A stretch of DNA of 64,000 nucleotides. It comes from Actinoallomurus sp050942425. Its GTDB lineage: Bacteria > Actinomycetota > Actinomycetes > Streptosporangiales > Streptosporangiaceae. The notes under the pieces are model-generated. The model made no database searches. It saw only the letters and a list, made by a program, of their open reading frames with translations, and was not told where the DNA came from. Each line of letters begins with the position of its first letter. The stretch's first letter is position 1. The stretch is from the NCBI RefSeq assembly GCF_050942425.1, contig NZ_CP192063.1:9052001-9116000 (forward strand). The letters run 5' to 3'. Below, piece by piece: positions 17,001 to 24,292 of the stretch. The translations under genes and the position numbers were made by a program.

Positions 17001-17769
17001 CGAGGGCGGGTGGCCGCGCCGTGATCACGTGGCGGCCGGGCACCCACATCAACCTCGGGCCGATGAGGTCGTGCGGCGTGTCGAAGCGCGCTCGCTCCGT
17101 CCAGTCACCGGTGTCGTACACCCGCACGTCGCCTCGCTGACCGGCGACCGCGAGATAGCGCCCGTCGTCGGAGAAGGCCAGGTCGCATAGGGACCGTCCC
17201 TCTTCCGTACGGTCGGCGAAGGGCACGACGACGGCGACCGGCTCGGAGAACCGGGGGACGTACGGACCGTCATCGGACCGTACTCGTATGGCGGGGCTCG
17301 GATACCAGACGGTGGCCCGGCCATGGCCCGGCTCCACGCCCGCGAGGTGGCGCGGATCGGTCACCCGCACCACGTAGTCGGCCTGGACGAGCCGGTGTTC
17401 GTCGAGCCAGCCCCCATGCCTCTCGTAGTAGAAGTCGCTCAGGTGCTCCCAGTCCTCGGCGGTCGGCACCGCGTTGCGCTCGGCCACCCGGTCGACCTGC
17501 GGCACGTACTCCCCGGCGTGTGCGGCCATCCAGCCCTCGTCGAGCAGTTGGTCGAGCTCGATCTCCGCGAGCGGCCGGTCGCCCGACTCCTCACGCCCCG
17601 GGTACGCAGCCCAGTCCCACAGCACCCGCAGGAAGAACGCCGGATCGTCCGGAAGATCCAGGGCACGGCGCTGCGCGACCTCGTAGTAGACGACGAACAC
17701 GCGTATCCGTACGCTCATCCGGTCGGCGGCGACCGCCATCACCCGCGCACCGTACAGATCGGTGGACAT
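14029..17769 (-). CDS. Large WD40-like/TPR repeat protein
   Basis: 1246 residues; the ATG at 17769 is preferred over an upstream start because GAAGGGGAA precedes it. No signal peptide or membrane helix is visible. Residues about 1-190 form an unrecognised N-terminal domain (MSVRIRVFVVYYEVAQ). From about 195 to 560 WD40/beta-propeller-like blades occur (FSDDGRYLAVAG, VSPDGAYLAIAEE, WSPDGRLLAIGLHHG). The C-terminal half is alpha-helical TPR-like (AYNLSTVLTKLGDTEGAVEAA, AHLAELHYLLGDKAEAARHYE). Two internal duplications stand out: EVAPGEG/DVALGEE units of about 30 residues, and two copies of a 50-residue Ala/Asp/His-rich unit (ADAEARxEHRPADAD...AQDSAxPL). It is a probable cytoplasmic scaffold; no function can be assigned. 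It converges on the ferredoxin gene. Confidence 0.75.
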   Translation of the reverse strand: MSTDLYGARVMAVAADRMSVRIRVFVVYYEVAQRRALDLPDDPAFFLRVLWDWAAYPGREESGDRPLAEIELDQLLDEGWMAAHAGEYVPQVDRVAERNAVPTAEDWEHLSDFYYERHGGWLDEHRLVQADYVVRVTDPRHLAGVEPGHGRATVWYPSPAIRVRSDDGPYVPRFSEPVAVVVPFADRTEEGRSLCDLAFSDDGRYLAVAGQRGDVRVYDTGDWTERARFDTPHDLIGPRLMWVPGRHVITARPPALEYEPQPAWDVDTGTEADVPIEFGFRRSRTGRYRIEYGMGPGVEFVSAPFTPDRTVLLGLDAEADARDEPPTADGVRFSADESRMFALDIEEEHARFSVLDPDTGRFLGVVGTSAEMVLDFAVSPDGAYLAIAEETEPFVVEPTIRRVADGGELVLRAGLGRFTANIDWSPDGRLLAIGLHHGPGADAPSELRIFPVGVSDEAAKAWPEGGMVAAGARPHVISRHFPEVAPGEGAEARPEGGTVTARVRSQGTGRHFPDVALGEERDSLVGGESVGRLRRVAAGEDPSAGPWAAVALSRLDGATAGEADPIMRAMAAEITGETATARAIYEAQTGPAAALAKALLGRLLADAEARVEHRPADADAKTDAEAHADAVADGDGDARRAWELLGGAQDSASPLADAEARAEHRPADADTNAEADIDADARAEAADADVRQAREFLVEAQDSAGPLASSYAGYLLGGMLIDSGEAEAAEAVLRRACDTALRTRESPYGLLPWIAVRLGEPLAEREAGLEEIREAFALAQPLREIADPGLATVGLGVLDANPYAVRGALEWLRAWNDERHAHACRLATRLGARIVEDSDDPSDHPLADLLRELDGSSESAAYALWLTVRERRRAGGWNGALRAWADVADTGLLPYARWAGTCQAVLLTVRGDEPGARHALRHGRDDRLIVEIADALREAERNDDATTAYTMATDGDDPRAAGRAWLGLGHIHSADGGFEDAAVAYLNARRLAEGSHATNAAYNLSTVLTKLGDTEGAVEAARDAHRGAEAAGDPPRGRARTAQRLGDTLRRRRDWAGARDAYQAAVDAWREYWNEEYPFDARWALLHLAQVQGLLGERDSSRRILRKLLKMFAKPRDEEQKEIAVIAALAMGLDAKAQRDLKTARPWFTRVIDSGDANHIPTALAHLAELHYLLGDKAEAARHYERVLELSDNPEYVAESAYRLGEHLAETGDHTRAIELMNRTLAAGFPGFDADAGRLLARLRTS
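15655..15970 (-). repeat. Two-copy coding repeat in the WD40/TPR gene
   Basis: Two adjacent units of about 50 codons both begin ADAEAR.EHRPADAD and end AQDSA.PL, with variable Ala/Asp runs between. Confidence 0.75.
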
Positions 17770-17933
17770 CTCGTTTCCCCTTCGCAAGGCCGGTGCCGTC
17801 AAGGCGTTCGAGCATTTCAGGACCCACCGACAAGGCACAGCGAAAATGATCAACTTCCGATCACCTCGCCGGAACGGCACACTCCCGCCCCGCGTGACCG
17901 TCGTCGCCGGACAGTGCCCCGATCAGGAATAAC

Positions 17934-17948
17934 CGAGAACGGTTTTCG
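17934..17948. promoter_or_regulatory. Probable Zur box upstream of the L33 paralog gene
   Basis: CGAGAAC-G-GTTTTCG is a 7-1-7 inverted repeat with one mismatched pair. It is flanked by ATAAC and TTAT, matching the shape of actinobacterial Zur operators (TGAAAATnATTTTCA-like). It ends 49 bases before a zinc-free ribosomal protein paralog, the classic Zur target. Confidence 0.6.
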
Positions 17949-17997
17949 TTATCGATAGCGGTACGGACGGACCGTGCCGATGAGAGGGGAACCCACA

Positions 17998-18162
17998 GTG
18001 GCGAGGAACACGCTCCGGCCGGTGCTGAAGCTCCGGTCCACCGCCGGCACCGGCTATACCTACGTGACCCGGAAGAACCGTCGCAACGACCCTGACCGGC
18101 TCACGCTCAGCAAGTACGACCCGATCGTCCGGCGGCACGTCGCCTTCCGCGAAGAGCGCTGA
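17998..18162 (+). CDS. rpmG: 50S ribosomal protein L33, zinc-independent (C-minus) form
   Basis: 54 residues from GTG at 17998, with AGAGGGG 8 bases upstream. It reads MARNTLRPVLKLRSTAGTGY and continues YVTRKNRRNDPDRLTLSKYDP, the L33 signature. The two CxxC pairs of the zinc-binding form are absent (YVTRKNRRN and YDPIVRRH where cysteines would be). Such paralogs replace the zinc form in the ribosome during zinc starvation and are repressed by Zur, consistent with the operator upstream. No other alternative ribosomal protein genes (rpmB, rpsN, rpsR) adjoin it here. Confidence 0.9.
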   Translation: MARNTLRPVLKLRSTAGTGYTYVTRKNRRNDPDRLTLSKYDPIVRRHVAFREER

Positions 18163-18348
18163 CCCGCGAACCGGGCCTACCGGGAGACGAATCCGGCCCC
18201 CGGAGACCGCCCGGCCCCGGGACGCACGCGACCCACGAGACCGGCCGGACCTGCGAAAAGAACCCGACTCGCAGGCCGGCCGGATCCGAAGGCCGCGGAG
18301 ACCGGGCAAACCTGGAGACGATCGAGGCCTCACCCGTATCGTGGGCAC

Positions 18349-20675
18349 ATGTCCGATAAGGCGGGCGATGTCCCTCCCAAAAGCCCGGCCGACGGCCAGG
18401 CCGCGCCGCAGCACCGCGAAGCGGCCCGTCACCGGGCGATGGCCGGGCTGCGGCGGCGGTTGCGGTTCTCCGATCCCGGGTTCGTCGCGTTGCGGACCGC
18501 CCTGCGGGCGGCGATCGTGCTGCCGATCGTCTTCGCCGTCGCCTCCCGGGTGATCGGCGACCCGCAGGCGGCGCTCTTCGCCTCCTTCGGCTCGTTCGCG
18601 ATGCTGGTCTTCGCCGACTTCTCCGGCTCGCCGGCACGCCGGTTCGTCGCCTACTCCAGCCTCGCGGCCACCGGCGCCGTCCTGATCTTCGTGGGCACGC
18701 TGTGCTCCCGTAATCCCACGCTGGCCGCGGCCGCGATGGCGGTGGTCGGCTTCATCGTCCTGTTCGCCGGGGTCGTCAACGGTTACGCCGCCGCGGGCGC
18801 GACCGCGGCGATCCTCGCCTTCGTGCTTCCGGTGACGATCCCGGCGCCGCTGTCGGCCGTACCCTCACGGCTCGAGGGTTGGGCGCTCGCCGCCGGGGCG
18901 GGCATCGCCGCCCAGCTGCTCCTGTGGCCGGCCCGCAGCCGCGCGATTCTCCGTACCAAGGCGGCCCTCGCCTGCCGGGCGCTCGCCGACCTCGCGGACG
19001 CCCAGGTCGCCGGGGACGCCGAGGCCGTCGTCGACCGGACGCGCACCGCCCACGAGGCGGTCGACGAGCTGCATCGCCGGTTCGTCGGCACGCCGCACCG
19101 GCCCACCGGCCCACCGGCCTCACCGGTCCCACCGCCGCACTCACCTCGCTCATCGACGAACTCGACTTCCTCCTGTCCTTCCTCGGGTCACCCGCCGGAT
19201 CACCGCCGATCTCGCTGTGCCGCGCGGAGAACGCCGAGGCCATGCGGGCGTCGGCGGCCGCGCTCCGGGCTTCCGCGGACCGCCTTGACGGTCAGGGTTC
19301 CGGGCGACCGGACCTCGGCCCGCTCGAGGAGGCCCGCGCCGCCATGACCCGCGCGCTCGCGCAGCGACTCCCCGAACTGCCCGCCATTCCGGACCATGAC
19401 GCGATGGTGGCCTTGCTGGAACCGACGTTCCGCACCCGCACCGTGTCGTACGCCGCGGAGCACTCCGCCCGCTACGCCCTCATGGCCGTCGGCGAGACCG
19501 TGCCCGAGGGCCCGGGCGCCGGCTCGCTGCGCGGTGTCGTCGATCGGCAGGCGCACTCGGTGATCCGGGCGACCGAGCTCGCCATCGAGGACGCGCACGC
19601 CCGGTCGGTGTGGTTCCGCAACAGCGTCCGGGGCGCCGTGGGCCTGGCCATCGCCGTCTACATCGCCCAGCGCACCGGCCTGCAGCACTCCTTCTGGGTG
19701 GTGCTCGGCACCCTCTCGGTCCTGCGGTCCAACGCGCTGGGCACCGGCTGGTCCGTCCTGAGCGCGCTGGCCGGGACCGCCATCGGCATCCTCGTCGGCG
19801 CGCCCCTCATCCTCGTGATCGGCACGCACGAGACCGTCCTGTGGAGCGTGCTGCCGATCGTCATTCTCATCGCGGCGTACGCTCCGCGCGCGATCTCCTT
19901 CGCCGCCGGTCAGGCCGCCTTCAACGTCGTGCTGTTCATCCTGTTCAATCTGATCCAGCCGAGCGGGTGGCAGGTCGGCCTCGTCCGCATCGAGGACGTC
20001 GCCATCGGCTTCGCGATCAGCCTGGGCGTCGGCCTGCTGTTCTGGCCGCGCGGCGCGGCCACTCTGCTCCGGGAGAACCTCGCCGCCGCCTACGCACGCA
20101 GCGCGGACTACGTCCTGGCCGCGACGCGCCGGCTCGTCGGCCACGGCGACCCGGCATGGTCGCAACAGGCCGAGCAGGACGCGGACGCCGCCGTGCACCG
20201 TCTCGACGACGCCTACCGGCAGTTCCTCTCCGAACGTTCCGCGCAGCCCATGGCCGCCGGCAGCGTGGCCGCGCTGGTGACGGGGGCGGCGCGCGTACGG
20301 CGCGTGGCGAGCTCCCTCGCCAGGCTGGGCCGGTTCACCGACGGCCACGAAGAGCTGGAGCGCTGCGCCGAGAACCTCGACGCGGAGGTCCACGCCCTGC
20401 GCACCTGGTACATCGCGCTCGGCGACTGCATCCTGCACGAGACGGCCGTACCGCCCCCGCACGTACGCGACGCCGACGGCCGCCGGCGGCTGCTCGAGGG
20501 CGTACACGCCGTGGTCGCGAGCGGCGACGAAAGCGCGCTGCCGGCCGCCCTGGCGCTGCTGTGGGCCGACCAGTACGTCAACACGCTGTGGCGGCTCGAG
20601 GGTCACCTCGGCCGGCACGCGACCGAGTCGAGCCCGGCCGCGGTGCCCGCCGAAGCCAGCCCCGTACCGGCGTAG
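18349..20675 (+). pseudogene. FUSC-family membrane transporter gene disrupted by an 8-bp duplication
   Basis: Two frames together make one FUSC/aromatic-acid-exporter-like protein. Frame one (from ATG 18349) gives residues 1-250 with six N-terminal helices (ALRAAIVLPIVFAV...IAAQLLLWPARS). Frame two carries the second half, with LTSLIDELDFLLSF, a second helix bundle (GAVGLAIAVYIAQ...VGLLFWPRG) and a helical C-terminus. The break lies at a tandem duplication of CCACCGGC (19103-19110 and 19111-19118). Deleting one copy restores a continuous frame of 772 residues, the usual family length. FUSC proteins export aromatic or other small molecules. As written the gene is broken, but slippage could restore it. 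Confidence 0.8.
19103..19118. repeat. 8-bp tandem duplication causing the FUSC frameshift
   Basis: CCACCGGC occurs twice back to back, preceded by a third imperfect copy (GCACCGGC). Units of 8 bp shift the frame when lost or gained. Confidence 0.85.
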
Positions 20676-20845
20676 CACCCCCGGCCGGTGCGCGACGACC
20701 ACCGACCCGCGCCCACCCCGATCCGACGCTCCAGAGGGGGCGGCCGGATCAGGCCACACGCGACGACCAGGCTTTTGATCCGGACGAGGCCTACTGGTGA
20801 CGCACGAATGCCGTGGAGTCCGTACACTCGGAGCCGGTCGAGCGA

Positions 20846-20922
20846 GCGCCCATAGCTCAGCTGGATAGAGCATCGGACTTCTAATCCGACGGTCGGGGGT
20901 TCGAATCCCTCTGGGCGCGCCA
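20846..20922 (+). tRNA. tRNA-Arg (anticodon UCU)
   Basis: A cloverleaf can be drawn in full: acceptor GCGCCCA with TGGGCGC, D arm GCTC...GAGC, anticodon stem TCGGA/TCCGA with loop CTTCTAA (anticodon TCT), T arm GGGGG-TTCGAAT-CCCTC, discriminator G and encoded CCA (20920-20922). It reads AGA codons. Confidence 0.95.
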
Positions 20923-21025
20923 CCCCCACCAGGACGATCAAGCGCCTGAGCAGGGCATACACCTCTCTTCCGCAGACGCCATCGGGCACCCTGCGCCAAG
21001 ACTACTTCGCACACGCCCGGATCAC

Positions 21026-21515
21026 GTGATCGGCGTGCTCCGGTGGCGTCGCGGTTCCCGGTACGGCGGTGAGCTGCTGATACGGCCTCATGCGGAACGA
21101 CAGCTGGTCGAGGCGATGGCCGTCTTCCACCTGTTCCGCGAGCATGACCCAGACGACGTGCTCCGCCACGTGCGCTCGCTGATCGCGCCCGGCGGCTCGG
21201 CCGTGATCGTCGATGTCGTGGCCGTCTATTCGCGCTCGGTCCTGCGGCACCGCTGGTGGGGTGTTGAAGACGCCATCCGTACGTTCGGCCGGCGCCGATC
21301 CGCGTCCGCGATCTGGACGGTGTTGCGGCTCCGCCAGCATCCGGTGTGGCTGCAGCACGTTCGCACCGACCGAACGCTCACCCGGGACGCGTTCCACGAA
21401 ACACTATTCCGCCGTCTTCCCCGGCGCCCGATTCAACGATCGGCTGGACCCGTTCACCTGCGCCATGCGCTGGCGTGACCCGGCATCCGCCAGAAGCCGG
21501 GACACGCGCTGGTGA
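21026..21515 (+). pseudogene. Remnant of a class I SAM-dependent methyltransferase
   Basis: The frame from 21026 contains VEAMAVFHLFREHDPDDVLRH and RSLIAPGGSAVIVDVVAVY, the second half of a Rossmann methyltransferase. The N-terminal SAM-binding GxGxG region is missing. Near 21400 the frame breaks: the natural C-terminus (FPGARFNDRLDPFTCAMRW) continues in another frame to 21479. Both 5' truncation and frameshift argue for a dead gene. It lies about 100 bp from tRNA-Arg, a common integration region, but no integrase or att repeat is visible. Confidence 0.6.
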
Positions 21516-21593
21516 TTCCAGGCCGGGGTTCCAGGCCGGGGTTCCAGGCCGGGGTTCCAGGCCGGGGTTCCAGGCCGGGGTTCCAGGCCGGTC
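21516..21593. repeat. Six 13-bp tandem repeats
   Basis: TTCCAGGCCGGGG repeats at 21516, 21529, 21542, 21555, 21568 and 21581 (last copy incomplete). The 150 bases between it and the sigma factor gene show no other feature. Confidence 0.95.
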
Positions 21594-21745
21594 CTCGACA
21601 GCCCCGGCCGGTGACCCGGCAGCGATCATTCGCCGCGTCCCAGGGGTCTTCTTCGCCCAAGCTTGGATCTCGGCCGCCGATACGCCGGTAACGCTTCACG
21701 GCCGTCGGTCCAAGAGCGGGTGAATGATCCGAAAGGAGACGCTGC

Positions 21746-22318
21746 ATGGCCGTACCCGAGACCGGCCTCTCCCGCATCAGACACGATCCCGATGCGTTCG
21801 AGGGGTTCTACCGGCGCCACGTCGAGGCGGTGACCAGGTTCGTGGCTCGGCGGGTCGACGACCCGCACACCGCCGCGGACGTGACCGCCGACGTCTTCCT
21901 GGCCGTGATCGACTCCGCGCATACCTACCGGCCGGGCAGCGGGCCTGAGATCGCCTGGCTCTTCGGTATCGCGCGGAACGTACTGGCCTCCGAACGCCGC
22001 CGGGCGGGCCGCGAACTCCGAGCCAACCGGCGGATCGTGGGGCGGCGGCTGCTGGATTCCGACGACATCGACCGGCTGGTGGAGCGCATCGACGCCGAAG
22101 GCGCCGGGCGGCGCACCTACGCGGCGCTTGCCGACCTGCCCGAGGGCGTACGGGCGGTGCTGGAACTGATCGCGGTCGACGGGCTGACGGTCACTGAGAC
22201 GGCTGCCGCGCTCGGCATCCGCCCGGTCACCGCCAGGGTCCGGTTGCACCGCGCCCGCGGAGTCCTGAGGGACGTCGCAGCCCTCCAGTCCCCCGCGATC
22301 GCGTACGCGAAGGAGTGA
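21746..22318 (+). CDS. ECF-type RNA polymerase sigma factor
   Basis: 190 residues from ATG 21746, with AAAGGAG 9 bases upstream. Region 2 (about 15-80: FEGFYRRHVEAVTRFVARRV, DVTADVFLAVI, AWLFGIARN) binds the core and the -10 element. Region 4 (about 125-180: LPEGVRAVLELIAVDGLTVTETAAALGI and the VTARVRLHRAR helix) reads the -35. It is small and without extension, like a standard group 4 factor. The downstream gene starts six bases after its stop and encodes a single-helix membrane protein that could be its regulator. Confidence 0.9.
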   Translation: MAVPETGLSRIRHDPDAFEGFYRRHVEAVTRFVARRVDDPHTAADVTADVFLAVIDSAHTYRPGSGPEIAWLFGIARNVLASERRRAGRELRANRRIVGRRLLDSDDIDRLVERIDAEGAGRRTYAALADLPEGVRAVLELIAVDGLTVTETAAALGIRPVTARVRLHRARGVLRDVAALQSPAIAYAKE

Positions 22319-22323
22319 TCAGC

Positions 22324-22959
22324 ATGCAGACCTTCGAAGATCGGCTCCTCGCGGAGCTCAAGCACGTCGTGGCGGCCAACCGGCCGGCCGCCGAACCCCG
22401 GCGACGCGTGCGGCGATGGACCGGACCCCGGCTCGCCCTGGCCGCCGGCGCCATCGCGGCCGCGGTGGGAACGGCGGTCGCGGTCCCCGCTCTCACCGCG
22501 CACGAGCGGGCCCAGGCGAACACCGTCGTGCGGGTCCCGGACGGCTCCATCGTGGTCCGGCTGGTGGAGTTCACGCATCCCGAGCGGGTCGAGCAGAAGC
22601 TACGCGCGCTCGGCGTTCCGGCAAAGGTGGACTTCCTGCCGTTCGGCACGCAGTGCAAGGGGCGTGAGTACGACAGTGACTTCTGGATGTCGGAGCACCC
22701 GGACAACGGGGTGTTCGGGGGCGATCCGGGCTCCGATCCGCATGCCGACGCCGACATGAGGAACGCGGTCGGCACGCGCATCTATCCGAACAAACTGAAG
22801 CCCGGAGAGATGGTGGTCCTCGACGTGTGGTTCGAGAACACGAAGGACCCCGCGTCCTCGAGCACCGTCAACCCGATGGTGAAGAAGATCGGGACGGTGC
22901 CCCCTTGTGTCCGGGTGCCGGGCGGCCCCCACTCCGGCCCCAACGGCGTCGGCGGCTGA
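22324..22959 (+). CDS. Single-pass membrane protein, probable partner of the upstream sigma factor
   Basis: 211 residues from ATG 22324, which has AAGGAG at the right distance; the upstream GTG at 22315 does not. The cytoplasmic N-terminus (QTFEDRLLAELKHVVAANR) precedes one helix (about 45-62, LALAAGAIAAAVGTAVAV) and an extracellular domain of about 145 residues. That domain contains VVRVPDGSIVVRLVEFTHP and ends in a Pro/Gly tail. This layout is common for proteins encoded beside actinobacterial ECF factors. No zinc anti-sigma motif is present, so a direct anti-sigma role is only an inference from position. Confidence 0.65.
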   Translation: MQTFEDRLLAELKHVVAANRPAAEPRRRVRRWTGPRLALAAGAIAAAVGTAVAVPALTAHERAQANTVVRVPDGSIVVRLVEFTHPERVEQKLRALGVPAKVDFLPFGTQCKGREYDSDFWMSEHPDNGVFGGDPGSDPHADADMRNAVGTRIYPNKLKPGEMVVLDVWFENTKDPASSSTVNPMVKKIGTVPPCVRVPGGPHSGPNGVGG

Positions 22960-22966
22960 CGGGCAA

Positions 22967-23024
22967 GCCGAAGATCACTGACGGTCGGCGTGCCCGACGA
23001 TGCGCACCGTGAGTGATCTTCGGC
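22967..23024 (+). terminator. Hairpin after the sigma factor operon
   Basis: GCCGAAGATCACT (22967-22979) pairs perfectly with AGTGATCTTCGGC (23012-23024), and ACGGT/ACCGT extends the stem. It starts 8 bases after the stop codon. Confidence 0.8.
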
Positions 23025-23079
23025 ACCGCCGGCCACCGCGCTCGGGAAACAGATCGTCGGCACTCCGTGGCCGTTCCCT

Positions 23080-23112
23080 GCGATTACCGATACCGACATA
23101 ACGGGTAATCGC
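23080..23112. promoter_or_regulatory. Inverted repeat upstream of the small proline-rich gene
   Basis: GCGATTACC (23080-23088) and GGTAATCGC (23104-23112) form a perfect 9-bp inverted repeat with a 15-base spacer. It lies about 100 bp before the next gene in relatively AT-rich DNA, so it may be an operator. Confidence 0.4.
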
Positions 23113-23210
23113 GTGATACGGGGTGGATTCACACAGATGTCCTGTGCTGGCACGCGCCGATGACCGCAGACGGTGACACCGCGAAGCAACCGCGAAAACG
23201 GAGGTGCACG

Positions 23211-23579
23211 ATGTCTCATCCGAAGCGGCTCCTGGCCGCCGTGTCGTTCGGCACCCTCGCCGGGATCGGCGTGCCCACCGCAGCTCAGGCGCTCGCCACC
23301 CGGACTGGGACACACGGCACGGTCGGCGTCGGCTCGTACGCCATGGGCACGGTACCGACCATCCGGAGCCAGCCGACACCGCAGCCATCACAGGATCAAC
23401 GTCCCCCCGCGCTCCACCCGACCACGATCCTGCGACCGCCAGGCACCCGGCGCCCGTTGGTCCCCCGGCCGGGGTGGAGCCTGCCGAAGAAGACGTTCAT
23501 CCGCCCACCGGGGCCGATCCGCCAACCGGGGCCGATCCGCAGACCCAACCGACCTGTCGTCCCGTACCGGGGAGAGTAA
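23211..23579 (+). CDS. Small secreted proline/arginine-rich protein
   Basis: 122 residues from ATG 23211, preceded by GGAGGTG. A signal peptide (SHPKRLLAAVSFGTLAGIGVPTAAQA) is followed by a Thr/Gly segment and a Pro/Arg-rich tail (LHPTTILRPPGTRRPLVP, then FIRPPGPIRQPGPIRRPNRP). There are no cysteines and no known domain. Function unknown; short basic proline-rich secreted proteins can be cell-wall associated or antimicrobial, but nothing here shows either. Confidence 0.6.
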   Translation: MSHPKRLLAAVSFGTLAGIGVPTAAQALATRTGTHGTVGVGSYAMGTVPTIRSQPTPQPSQDQRPPALHPTTILRPPGTRRPLVPRPGWSLPKKTFIRPPGPIRQPGPIRRPNRPVVPYRGE

Positions 23580-23720
23580 ATGGAGCATGTCACCCTGGCG
23601 CGGTACGCCGATCCTCCGGCCGCGCGAGTTCGCGGCAAAGGTGGACGGGATGCGCCGTCATCGCCGCGGTCGGCAGCGGTGACCGCCGAAGGACATACCG
23701 GCCCGGACGTTGGGCGCCTC

Positions 23721-23952
23721 CTAGGGCCTGTCTCGAAGTCCCCGTCCGTAGCGAGCGGTGTCCAGGTGGTGCCTCGCAAGGCGGAGGAGGGAGTCAGCCC
23801 GGTGTTGGCTGGCGACTCCTCCCGGGGTCCCCGCGGAAACGCGGCGGCCGGCGAAGCCGTTCCCGCGCGTTTTCGTGGGGTGGGGCGACAACGCGGCGAG
23901 GCGCCGCCTGGACACCGCGCAGTAGGACAGCGGACTTCGAGACAGGCCCTAG
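23721..23952. mobile_element. MITE-like element with long terminal inverted repeats
   Basis: AGGGCCTGTCTCGAAGTCC (23723-23741) reappears inverted as GGACTTCGAGACAGGCCCT (23932-23950). Both ends are flanked by CTAG, a possible target duplication. The inverted match continues imperfectly for about 60 bases (GCGGTGTCCAGG followed by GCCTCGC). The 232-bp element encodes no transposase, so it would need one supplied in trans. Confidence 0.65.
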
Positions 23953-24140
23953 TGCGGAGGACGGCACGAATGCGCAGCCGACTCTCCGAACCCTGAGCGA
24001 CGGCCACGGCCTCACTGATCTCGCTCCTCCGAACCTCGCCGTCGGGCGCCTCCGCGCAGACGAGGATGGCCGGGAACTCCGCGCGGCCGATGCAGCGGAC
24101 ACGCATGCAGGGCTCGGTCGAGCCGACTCAACTGGTATCG

Positions 24141-24292
24141 CGTAGGTCGCCGTGGGCGGACGACCGCCGTACGGGCGCGCCCCTACGGCTCTCCGTCACA
24201 TGGCGCTCCGTCATCACGTAGGTCGCCGTGGGCGGACGACTGCCGTATGGGCGTGCCCGTACGGCTCTCCGTCACATGGCGCTCGGTCAGAT
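24141..24292. repeat. 76-bp tandem duplication
   Basis: Units 24141-24216 and 24217-24292 differ at a handful of positions. Both begin CGTAGGTCGCCGTGGGCGGA. The second copy overlaps the last codon of the following minus-strand gene. The 188 bases between the MITE-like element and this repeat hold no recognisable feature. Confidence 0.85.

Noticed and set aside
20846..20922. tRNA-Arg as an att site of an integrated element
   Set aside because: No integrase, excisionase or second copy of the tRNA 3' end was seen in the window.
21516..21593. CRISPR or origin-like iterons
   Set aside because: 13-bp units have no spacers, no adjacent replication gene and no AT-rich unwinding region.
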